A stretch of 64,000 nucleotides of DNA from NCBI RefSeq assembly GCF_019794555.1, contig NZ_JAIMEP010000008.1:1-64000 (forward strand). Reading direction: 5' to 3'. Shown in pieces: positions 56,806 through 64,000 of this stretch; within the stretch, counting starts at the first letter, position 1, and the number at the start of each line of letters is the position of its first letter. The DNA comes from Streptococcus suis (lineage in GTDB: Bacteria > Bacillota > Bacilli > Lactobacillales > Streptococcaceae). The translations under genes were made by a program, and so were the position numbers. The notes beneath the pieces are model-generated. The model made no database searches and had not been told where the DNA came from. It saw nothing but the letters and a program-made list of their open reading frames with translations.

Positions 56806-57438
56806 TCAATGTTTTGGTTCAATTTTGATGATTTCATCTGCGATATTTTCAGCAAACTGCATATCATGAGTCACTACGATTTGCGTTATACCTGTCGCCC
56901 GATTTTCAAGAATCAATTTTTCAACTTCTTTTCTCAATTCGGGGTCCAAGGCTGAAGTTGGTTCATCATAACCAATTATCTCAGGATCAATCATCATAGC
57001 ACGGGCTAGGGCCACTCGTTGCTTTTGCCCACCCGATAAGGAAAATGGATAAGCAGTCGCATGGTTGGCTAACCCAAGAGTATCCAATAGTTTATGGGCC
57101 TTGTCTTCCGCATCTGAACGAGACATGTTCTGTGTTTTTATTGGAGAAAGAATCAAATTTTCCAAAACGGATAAGTGTGGAAAAAGCTGGAAATCTTGAA
57201 AGACAAAGCCCAGCAAATGTCGTTTCTCTAATTCTTCAAGCGGTAAAGTTTGACCATTGTAAATCAATGTTCCTGAATCAATGGTTTCCAATCCTGCCAA
57301 CATCCTCAATAAGGTCGTTTTACCACCACCTGATTGACCAACAATAGCTACAATTTCCCCCTCAGGAATAACTAAATCATAGTTGGAGAAAATCTGTTTG
57401 TTACCAAAACGTTTTGTAAGATTACGTAATTCTAACAT
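56806..57438 (-). CDS. Polar amino acid ABC transporter ATPase
   Basis: A 210-residue ATPase of the GlnQ/HisP type. Walker A GQSGGGKTT (34-42), LSGGQKQRVALARAMM, Walker [14 protein letters not shown], switch His in VTHDMQFAENI. In this copy the glycine-rich loop has GG where most have GAG. It lies between permease (9 bases) and receptor genes. Confidence 0.93.
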   Translation of the reverse strand: MLELRNLTKRFGNKQIFSNYDLVIPEGEIVAIVGQSGGGKTTLLRMLAGLETIDSGTLIYNGQTLPLEELEKRHLLGFVFQDFQLFPHLSVLENLILSPIKTQNMSRSDAEDKAHKLLDTLGLANHATAYPFSLSGGQKQRVALARAMMIDPEIIGYDEPTSALDPELRKEVEKLILENRATGITQIVVTHDMQFAENIADEIIKIEPKH

Positions 57439-57447
57439 GGCTTCCTC

Positions 57448-58089
57448 CTATCTATAGTAGTCAAATTTCTTTTCTACCTGTTTAGAAACGAGTGTCACAA
57501 CTCCAATCATCAAAAGGTAGATAGCACCTGCAATAAACATTGGTGCTAGGCTTGCATCTCGGTTGGCAGCCGTTCGACTAGCTAGCAAGAGATCGCTCAC
57601 CCCAAGAGCATAAACCAATGAAGTGTCCTTCACTAATGTCATTACTTCATTGAAAACACTAGGTAGTACTATTTTTACTACCTGTGGTAAAACGATATAT
57701 CGAATCGTCTGAACGGGTGTAAATTTTAATACTTTAGCAGCTTCGTATTGGCCGGCAGGGATGGCTTCAATCCCCCCTCGGAAAATTTCTGAGAAATAAG
57801 CCGCATAATTTAGGGTGAAAGCAAGAATAACCGCTGGCATTCGATCAAAAGTAATACCCACACTTGGTAAAACGTAGTAAACAAAGATTAATTGTAACAG
57901 CAATGGTGTTCCACGCATAATTAGTACATAGATATGCAACAACCACTGCAAGGGTTTAAATCGAATCTGCATCAAAAACGCAAAAACTGCTCCTAAAGGC
58001 AGGGATAAAATTAATACGAAAAAAAATACCTGCAAGGAGACAACCGCCCCACTCAATAGGCTTGGTAGGACTTCCAAAACATAATCCAT
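57448..58089 (-). CDS. Polar amino acid ABC transporter permease
   Basis: A 213-residue permease of the HisMQ/GlnP type with five hydrophobic segments and the ATPase-contacting EAA loop GIEAIPAGQYEAAKVLKFTPVQTIRYIVLPQ. First gene of the operon permease-ATPase-receptor. Only one permease is encoded, so it probably works as a homodimer. Confidence 0.93.
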   Translation of the reverse strand: MDYVLEVLPSLLSGAVVSLQVFFFVLILSLPLGAVFAFLMQIRFKPLQWLLHIYVLIMRGTPLLLQLIFVYYVLPSVGITFDRMPAVILAFTLNYAAYFSEIFRGGIEAIPAGQYEAAKVLKFTPVQTIRYIVLPQVVKIVLPSVFNEVMTLVKDTSLVYALGVSDLLLASRTAANRDASLAPMFIAGAIYLLMIGVVTLVSKQVEKKFDYYR

Positions 58090-58238
58090 AGAGTTCTCCT
58101 AAAAGAATTAGTAGGTTCTAGTATATCAAAAAATATCCTTTATTTCAAAGAATTTTTAATAAATTCTCCATCGGATTGTATATTATTGCAATATTTTTGC
58201 AAAAAGAAGATTTGGATTCACCAAACCTCCTCTACAAA

Positions 58239-60050
58239 TTATTCAACTGTTACTGATTTAGCCAAATTACGTGGTTTATCAACATCCAACCCGCGTTGTA
58301 ATGTTGCATAGTAAGCAATCAACTGTGTTGGAACGACCATAGCAATCGCTGACAAGAATGGATGGACTGTTGTAACAGTGATGTCATCTTCTTCCTTAGC
58401 TACTGCTTCGTCTACAATTGTCAAGACATTGGCACCACGCGCCACTACTTCCTGAATATTGCCTCGAGTATGGCTTGCAAGGTGTGGATGATTTGAAATC
58501 AAGGCCAAGACAGGAACACCGTCTTCAATCAATGAAATGGTACCGTGTTTCAATTCACCTGCCGCAAAGCCTTCACATTGGATGTATGAAATTTCTTTCA
58601 ATTTCAAGCTGGCTTCCATAGAAACGTAGTAGTCACTACCACGACCGATATAGAATGCGTTGCGAGTGGTTGATAAGAGTTTTTCCACTTTTTCAGCAAT
58701 CACATCTTTTTCTGACAAGCTAGCCTCGATGGATTGTGCTACGATTGACAATTCATGTACCAAATCAAAATCTTTTGCGTAAGCATTGCCATTTGCATCA
58801 CCAACAGCCTTAGCCAAGATTGCCAAAGTCGCAATCTGTGCAGTGTAGGCTTTTGTAGAAGCTACCGCAATTTCTGGTCCTGCATGGAGCAACATGGTGT
58901 AAGTTGCTTCGCGTGACAGTGTTGAGCCTGGTACATTGGTTACTGTCAAGCTTGGAATGCCCATTTCATTAGCTTTAACCAATACCTGACGGCTATCAGC
59001 AGTTTCACCTGACTGGCTAATCATGACAAAGAGCGGCTTTTTGCTCAAAAGTGGCATGTTGTAACCCCACTCAGATGAAATTCCCAACTCTACTGGTGTG
59101 TCTGTCAATTTTTCCAAGAAGTCTTTTGAGGCAAATCCTGCGTGATAGGAAGTTCCAGCAGCCAAGATATAGATACGGTCAGCTTCTTGTACTGCCTTGA
59201 TAATATCCGCATCAACCGTTACCTGACCAGCTTCATTAGTATATGCGCTAATCAATTTACGCATAACAGTTGGTTGCTCGTCGATTTCCTTGAGCATGTA
59301 GTATGGATAAGTTCCCTTACCAATATCTGACAAATCAAGCTCAGCTGTATAACTACCACGTTCAATCGCATTGCCATCATAGTCCATGACTTCAACACTA
59401 TCTTTTTTCACGACAACCAATTCCTTATCGTGAATTTCCATATATTCACTTGTCTCACGAATCATAGCCATGGCATCTGAGCAGACCATGTTATAGCCAT
59501 CACCAAGACCAATCAAAAGTGGAGATTTATTTTTGGCAACGTAGATTGTATCTGCATCCGTAGCATCAATCAAGGCAAAGGCATATGACCCTTGTATAAT
59601 CTTCAATGCTTTTTTGAAGGCTTCTAGAGTTGACAAACCTTCTTCAACAAATTGACCAATCAAGTGTACAGCAATTTCTGTATCTGTCTGCCCTTTCAAA
59701 TCATGACCTGCAAGATACTCTTCCTTAATTTCTGCATAGTTTTCAATCACACCGTTGTGAACAAGGATATGTCCAGCAGTTTGAGACGTATGAGGGTGAG
59801 CGTTATTCTCAGTTGGTTTCCCATGAGTCGCCCAGCGAGTATGACCGATTCCTGTTGTCCCTTCAGTCTTATCGCCAACTTTTGCAGACAATTCTGCAAT
59901 GCGACCAACAGCTTTCACAAGATGAGCTTGCTCACCACCCGTCACAAAAATACCTGCTGAATCATAACCACGGTATTCTAATTTTTCAAGTCCTTGAATC
60001 AAAATATCAGTTGCGTTTGTATTTCCTACAACACCAACGATTCCACACAT
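58239..60050 (-). CDS. glmS: Glutamine-fructose-6-phosphate transaminase (GlmS)
   Basis: A 603-residue enzyme making glucosamine-6-phosphate from fructose-6-phosphate and glutamine, the first step to wall amino sugars. The amidotransferase nucleophile Cys2 ([10 protein letters not shown]) is intact, with [18 protein letters not shown] in the glutaminase domain; two SIS isomerase domains follow ([46 protein letters not shown]). There is no glmS ribozyme leader: the 5' region is too short. Control is probably by the operators described upstream. Confidence 0.96.
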   Translation of the reverse strand: MCGIVGVVGNTNATDILIQGLEKLEYRGYDSAGIFVTGGEQAHLVKAVGRIAELSAKVGDKTEGTTGIGHTRWATHGKPTENNAHPHTSQTAGHILVHNGVIENYAEIKEEYLAGHDLKGQTDTEIAVHLIGQFVEEGLSTLEAFKKALKIIQGSYAFALIDATDADTIYVAKNKSPLLIGLGDGYNMVCSDAMAMIRETSEYMEIHDKELVVVKKDSVEVMDYDGNAIERGSYTAELDLSDIGKGTYPYYMLKEIDEQPTVMRKLISAYTNEAGQVTVDADIIKAVQEADRIYILAAGTSYHAGFASKDFLEKLTDTPVELGISSEWGYNMPLLSKKPLFVMISQSGETADSRQVLVKANEMGIPSLTVTNVPGSTLSREATYTMLLHAGPEIAVASTKAYTAQIATLAILAKAVGDANGNAYAKDFDLVHELSIVAQSIEASLSEKDVIAEKVEKLLSTTRNAFYIGRGSDYYVSMEASLKLKEISYIQCEGFAAGELKHGTISLIEDGVPVLALISNHPHLASHTRGNIQEVVARGANVLTIVDEAVAKEEDDITVTTVHPFLSAIAMVVPTQLIAYYATLQRGLDVDKPRNLAKSVTVE

Positions 60051-60095
60051 ATTATTTACCTAAGATGTTAACTAACATTTTCTTTCATTATTAAT

Positions 60096-60197
60096 AAAAT
60101 TGGTATAGCCCTATTTCAGGCCAATGAACCAGTAAAAACAGTATACAATAAGCATTTCGGTTTGTCAACGCAAAAATTGGTATAGTCCTGTTTCGGG
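60096..60197 (-). promoter_or_regulatory. glmS promoter flanked by two NagR-like operators
   Basis: Two near-identical 25-bp repeats, aaaattggtatagccctatt.. (60096-60120) and aaaattggtatagtcctgtt.. (60173-60197), flank a promoter read on the minus strand: TTGACA 60168-60163, 17-base spacer, TATACT 60145-60140. The repeat core ATTGGTATAG matches, as I recall, the streptococcal NagR (GntR-family) operator. GlmS and the Nag enzymes are known to be controlled oppositely by amino sugars through NagR, so this would let GlcN-6-P repress glmS. The match is from memory of the consensus. Confidence 0.65.
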
Positions 60198-60218
60198 AAT
60201 TATAATGAAAGAAAAAGA

Positions 60219-60767
60219 CTAGTTATCACTAACTAATCCAGTTTCAATAAATCCAAATTTAGTCAAGGGACTAATTCTAAATGTTAATCGACCAATCACA
60301 TTTTTTTTAGGAATCAAACCAAAAGTCCTACTATCATCTTTATTTGTGCGATTATCATTTAGAACCAAGAAATAATCTTTTGGTATCACTTGATATTCCC
60401 CATTTGTTATCGTTGCAATTGTTAAATCCTCTGTATAGTACTCTTGAAATTGAGGAGTTTTTAAATAGGTCTCATCCACAACAACCTCGTTTCGATACAA
60501 TACATCATCCATATAAGTAACTCTCTCATTAGTCATCGCAATGACTCTACTGACATATTCGTGACCATCAATCTCATACAAAATGAAATCTCCATGTTCA
60601 ATCGTTGCATTTTTAAATGCAATAATGGAATCATTTTCATGTAAATAAGTATTTGAATCATCTTTGGTAATTGTTACTGGCTCAAAAAACCAAACACGTA
60701 AACCAATGATTCCCGTTAGTAACAATAATAACAATACAATGTGTTTTACAAAATCTCTTCTAACCAT
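60219..60767 (-). CDS. Signal peptidase I-like protein lacking the catalytic Ser and Lys
   Basis: A 182-residue S26-fold protein: one N-terminal membrane segment (about 9-25), then the peptidase scaffold ending with LNDNRTNKDDSRTFGLI, the last conserved box of the family. At the place of the nucleophile Ser (SM-x-PT box) the sequence reads KDDSNTYL, so Asp37 aligns with the nucleophile, and the general-base Lys of YVKR is Ser73 (YVSR). This pattern resembles SipA of pilus loci, which lost both residues and acts as a pilus chaperone; no pilus gene is near. It may be a chaperone-like or decayed member. AGAAGAG-like region before ATG is weak. Confidence 0.75.
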   Translation of the reverse strand: MVRRDFVKHIVLLLLLLTGIIGLRVWFFEPVTITKDDSNTYLHENDSIIAFKNATIEHGDFILYEIDGHEYVSRVIAMTNERVTYMDDVLYRNEVVVDETYLKTPQFQEYYTEDLTIATITNGEYQVIPKDYFLVLNDNRTNKDDSRTFGLIPKKNVIGRLTFRISPLTKFGFIETGLVSDN

Positions 60768-60801
60768 AATCTCACCCTTTCACTTAACATTATATCATAT
60801 T

Positions 60802-61428
60802 TCAAACTATTTCATTGACGAGATGACGGTGAATTTCTGAAGCAATTACTTGGTTTCCTTGGGGATTCAAATGGAGCCCATCACTATAATACTCATTATG
60901 ACCTTTTGTTACCGAATAGAGATTTATAACAGGAAGATCCAATTGATTCCCTATTTCAGTAATAATTGTTTGAAGTTCTGCTTCAACAATTTGATTATTC
61001 AATCCAAAGCGACTGGTTGGAACGAAAGGTGGAATAACAAGATAGACATCTGGCTGACTTGAAAGATTGGCATAACGCTCTGCCATTTCTTTATACTCCC
61101 GGACAAACCGTTCTCTATTCCAATAAGGCGCTCGGCTATCATTACTGCCTATCATAATAATCACAATATCCGCTTCGCTGTCCAAAGATAACTGAGCATT
61201 TTCCTCATTAAAATAAGGAAAATCTGCAGTTGACTGAAGTGAACGCCCACTCAAACCATAATTTGAAACTTGATAATGTGAGCCAAGTTTCTCAGCTAGA
61301 ATACAAGGATAGGCATCTTTTTCACGATTCTCTAAGCCATATCCATAAGTCAAACTATCTCCGACTGTTGCAACTTTTACGGCCCCACTTCCAACGGTTA
61401 GGACCTCAGGATACATTATATCTGACAC
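60802..61428 (-). CDS. SGNH/GDSL-family hydrolase
   Basis: A 208-residue esterase-like enzyme. Block I VGDSLTYGYGLE with the catalytic Ser, the Gly in NYGLSGRS, Asn in MIGSNDS and the closing Asp-His in SDGLHLNPQGN are all present. Residues 1-12 show no signal peptide, so it is probably cytosolic. The substrate (acetyl or phospholipid ester) is unknown. It lies 34 bases upstream of the signal peptidase-like gene. Confidence 0.9.
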   Translation of the reverse strand: MSDIMYPEVLTVGSGAVKVATVGDSLTYGYGLENREKDAYPCILAEKLGSHYQVSNYGLSGRSLQSTADFPYFNEENAQLSLDSEADIVIIMIGSNDSRAPYWNRERFVREYKEMAERYANLSSQPDVYLVIPPFVPTSRFGLNNQIVEAELQTIITEIGNQLDLPVINLYSVTKGHNEYYSDGLHLNPQGNQVIASEIHRHLVNEIV

Positions 61429-61512
61429 ACGAACTCCTCAATTTTTCTTATTTTCTATTGTATCATGTTGAAAAAAATAAATAAACTTATGAATTTGTGA
61501 TATAATTAACTT

Positions 61513-62628
61513 ATGAAAAAACAAGTTATTATTATAGGCGGAGGAATTGTTGGCTCTACTGCAGCCTTTTATCTCTCCCAAGAAGAACGAGTCAATCTTA
61601 CTCTCATTGATTCAGGTGTCGGAACAGCTACTCGAGCAGCTGCTGGTATCATTTGCCCATGGATGGCTCAAAAGAAAAATAAAGACTGGTATAAGTTAAC
61701 ATCCGATGGTGCTGTTTTCTACCGTCAATTGGTAGCCGATTTGGAAAAATCGGGTGCTACTGAGATTCCCTTCAAACAGACTGGAACTATCGGCCTAAAA
61801 AGCAAACCTGAACTACTTGATAAAATCCAAAAAATAGCGGAGGACCGTCGTGTTGACACTCCAACTATCGGGAAAATCACCCCCTTAATTGGCGCAGAAA
61901 TCAGCCAGTACCTTCCACCGCTCAAACCCGATTTTTTTGGTATCCATTTAGAAGGTGGCGGTCGTATTGATGGTGGGCGTTTGATTGATATCCTTCAAGA
62001 GCAAGTGTTAAAAAATGGCGGAGCGCTTCTACAAGGACAGGCAAAACTGTTAGATGCCAATACAGTCGAAGTAGACCATCAAGTGCTTAGTGCTGACCAT
62101 ATAATCTTAGCCACAGGGGCCTGGTTGCCACATATTCTTGAACCTCTTGGTTATCAAGTGGATGTTCGACCACAAAAAGGACAATTGTTAGAATTAGATA
62201 CAGAATTCGATACAGATAATTGGCCAGTTTGTATGCCTTACGGAGAGATTGACATCCTACCATTTGAAAATGGAAAAATCATTATTGGTGCAACTCATGA
62301 AGATGATATGGGGTACGATTTAGAAATAGACCCTGAAAAAATCCAAGCCATGCATGATAAAATAGCCGAATTTATGCCTGATTTGGCAAATTATCCTGTA
62401 GCCAGATCTCGCATTGGAACGCGCGCCTATACTTCAACTTATTCTCCATTCTACGGAAATATTGAGGATATGCCTAATGTCTGGGTAGCTAGCGGTCTAG
62501 GCTCTACTGGTTTAACAAATGGGCCAATTATCGGTTGGCAAATCGCAAACGAAATTCTTGGATACGAATTAAACTTTGATCGAACACCATACTCACCTAA
62601 TAAGTATATTAAAAGAGTCAAAAACTAG
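61513..62628 (+). CDS. DadA/ThiO-type FAD-dependent oxidoreductase
   Basis: A 371-residue flavoprotein with the GxGxxG dinucleotide motif IIGGGIVGSTAAFYL (6-20), ATRAAAGIICP, ILATGAWLPHIL and the C-terminal GLGSTGLTNGPIIGWQIA that binds FAD. It is related to D-amino acid dehydrogenases and glycine oxidases. Substrate unknown. Preceded by a TATAAT-like box and short 5' region; the 3' end overlaps a terminator. Confidence 0.9.
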   Translation: MKKQVIIIGGGIVGSTAAFYLSQEERVNLTLIDSGVGTATRAAAGIICPWMAQKKNKDWYKLTSDGAVFYRQLVADLEKSGATEIPFKQTGTIGLKSKPELLDKIQKIAEDRRVDTPTIGKITPLIGAEISQYLPPLKPDFFGIHLEGGGRIDGGRLIDILQEQVLKNGGALLQGQAKLLDANTVEVDHQVLSADHIILATGAWLPHILEPLGYQVDVRPQKGQLLELDTEFDTDNWPVCMPYGEIDILPFENGKIIIGATHEDDMGYDLEIDPEKIQAMHDKIAEFMPDLANYPVARSRIGTRAYTSTYSPFYGNIEDMPNVWVASGLGSTGLTNGPIIGWQIANEILGYELNFDRTPYSPNKYIKRVKN

Positions 62629-62647
62629 CCTTTGACTCTTTTATTTT
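62611..62647 (+). terminator. Terminator overlapping the oxidoreductase stop
   Basis: aaagagtcaaa (62611-62621) pairs with tttgactcttt (62632-62642), followed by TATTTTT. Confidence 0.8.
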
Positions 62648-62700
62648 TCCCTATATTTAATAGATTTGAGAACTGATTCATACTTCTTGCAATTGCCTAA

Positions 62701-62750
62701 AAAAATAAAAACCTACTGCACAACGAATAATCGTTGATACAATAGGCTTT
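62701..62750 (-). terminator. pyk terminator
   Basis: Long imperfect stem between 62712-62726 and 62731-62746 (cctactgcacaacga with tcgttgatacaatagg), followed on the minus strand by TTTTTATTTTT. Lies just downstream of pyk. Confidence 0.8.
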
Positions 62751-62761
62751 TTCTTTATAGA

Positions 62762-64000
62762 TTATTTTACAGTGCGAACTCGCATTGTGTTTGTTGAACC
62801 TGACACACCTACTGGTACACCAGCAACAATCACAATATTATCTCCGGATTCAACGAGACCTTGCTCTAAAGCAACTTGTTCTGCCAATTCAAACATATCA
62901 TCAGTTGAGTCTGGTTTTTCAGTTACTACTGGAATAACACCCCAGTTCACCATCAATGATTTTTGAACTTTCTCTGTGAAAGTAATTGCAAGAATATCTG
63001 CATCTGGGCGGTATTTAGAAATTTGACGAGCTGAGAAACCAGTTTCTGTCACAGTTACCACCAATTTGATGTTCATTGAATGACAAGCATCTTTAACTGC
63101 AGATGCGATAACTTCAGTTTTAGAAGCACGGTTAAAGTGATCTGAAGTCAAACGACCGTATTCATTCAACAATGTTTGAGCATTCTTAGCAATAGTTGCC
63201 ATTGTGCGAACTGATTCAACAGGGTATTTACCATTTGCTGACTCACCAGAAAGCATTGTAGCATCTGTACCATCGATAACTGCGTTGAACACGTCTGAAA
63301 CTTCTGAACGAGTTGCACGTGGTTTTTCAGTCATTGTTTCCAACATGTTTGTTGCCGTAATAACTGCTTTACCAGCCGCATTCACTTTAGTGATAATCAT
63401 TTTTTGGTAAACTGGAACCATTTCAAACGGTACTTCAATACCCATGTCACCACGCGCAATCATGATACCATCAGCTGCTTCGATGATTTCATCAATATTA
63501 TCGATACCTTGTTGGTTTTCAATTTTTGCGAACAATTGAACATGATCGTTACCAGTTTCTTTACAGATGTTACGCACTTCTTCAACGTCTTTTGCAGTAC
63601 GTACAAATGAAATTGCGATAAAGTTCAAACCTTGCTCAAGACCAAAACGAATATCTGCGTTATCACGATCTGCAAGAGCCGGGAAAGGAATTTTAGTGTA
63701 AGGAATGTTTACACCTTTTTGTTTTGCAATAACACCATCATTTTCAACACCAACGATGAACTCACGTGTTTCTTCATCTTTAGCGATAACTGTCAATCCA
63801 AGTTTACCATCGTCTACAAGGATTTGTTTACCAACTTCAACGTCGTCGAATACATCAAGACCACCAGCGACGTTCAAAGCAATCACTTCTTTAGTTGATT
63901 TGATGCCTTGTTTTGTTGCTACGCGAAGTTGCTCACCAGTTGTATAAGAATACTCTTTTGCATCACCTTCGAATAACTCAGTACGAATTTCAGGACCTTT
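62762..64000 (-). CDS. pyk: Pyruvate kinase, 5' part beyond the window
   Basis: The last 412 codons of pyruvate kinase, which makes ATP and pyruvate from PEP. The frame runs open from the window edge (KGPEIRTEL) to the stop at 62762. The active-site segment IARGDMGIEVPFEMVPVYQK, the ITATNMLETMTEKPRATRSEVSDV signature and DGTDATMLSGESANGKYP are intact, and the allosteric C-terminal domain follows. About 85-90 N-terminal residues lie outside. A terminator follows on the minus strand. Confidence 0.97.
   Translation of the reverse strand, partial: KGPEIRTELFEGDAKEYSYTTGEQLRVATKQGIKSTKEVIALNVAGGLDVFDDVEVGKQILVDDGKLGLTVIAKDEETREFIVGVENDGVIAKQKGVNIPYTKIPFPALADRDNADIRFGLEQGLNFIAISFVRTAKDVEEVRNICKETGNDHVQLFAKIENQQGIDNIDEIIEAADGIMIARGDMGIEVPFEMVPVYQKMIITKVNAAGKAVITATNMLETMTEKPRATRSEVSDVFNAVIDGTDATMLSGESANGKYPVESVRTMATIAKNAQTLLNEYGRLTSDHFNRASKTEVIASAVKDACHSMNIKLVVTVTETGFSARQISKYRPDADILAITFTEKVQKSLMVNWGVIPVVTEKPDSTDDMFELAEQVALEQGLVESGDNIVIVAGVPVGVSGSTNTMRVRTVK

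Overview
The window is a low-GC Gram-positive chromosome. The protein set (rplT-rpmI-infC with an L20-type leader, a shikimate cluster split into three operons, pst operon, EbsA, UPF0223/UPF0342 proteins, GlmS, PepT, a type I 3-dehydroquinate dehydratase) and the acquired optrA/erm(B)/IS1216 region fit a streptococcus, most likely Streptococcus suis; the species call is inference from gene content. No rRNA or tRNA gene was seen.

Left part (1 to about 6650) is accessory DNA, probably the right-hand end of an integrative element next to rlmCD (rum), a known streptococcal insertion site for serine-recombinase elements. Reading on the minus strand toward the left edge it holds a shattered cat gene whose promoter-proximal attenuator is intact, a 5'-truncated AraC-type regulator fused to it, an optrA oxazolidinone/phenicol resistance gene with its own leader peptide and rearrangeable 5' RNA, one IS1216, and the 27-codon leader of erm(B), whose body lies outside the window. 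An IS30-family element flanked by 14-bp direct repeats has split this block from a small ORF resembling the end of a large serine recombinase.

From 6653 to 25095 lies core genome dominated by aromatic amino acid synthesis: minus-strand aroA-aroK-pheA-LCP, plus-strand two DAHP synthases-aroE-aroB, and minus-strand methyltransferase-aroD-aroC-tyrA-UPF0342. Between the last two sits an ABC transporter with two tandem lipoprotein receptors (TrpX-like family). Its long 5' leader encodes a 20-residue peptide ending in a Tyr/Phe-rich run, followed by mutually arranged stems and a terminator: a candidate aromatic amino acid attenuator.

From 25218 to 48100 are an LTA synthase-like enzyme, the translation operon infC-rpmI-rplT, cmk and cell-surface genes, the phosphate operon pstSCAB1B2-phoU, RNA-modification and FAD genes (rsmF-like, truB, ribF), Spx, a DUF1858/hemerythrin-PAS/DUF2130 cluster, a HAD phosphatase and pepT.

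From 48352 to 64000 are an AEC permease, a PadR-controlled HAAS/DUF4097 envelope operon whose promoter is bracketed by two identical 20-bp palindromic repeats, a MarR gene, a split ThrE-type exporter, a CDF cation transporter, a polar amino acid ABC transporter, glmS with a promoter flanked by two NagR-like operators, a signal-peptidase-like protein that has lost both catalytic residues, an SGNH hydrolase, a DadA-like oxidoreductase and the C-terminal part of pyruvate kinase.
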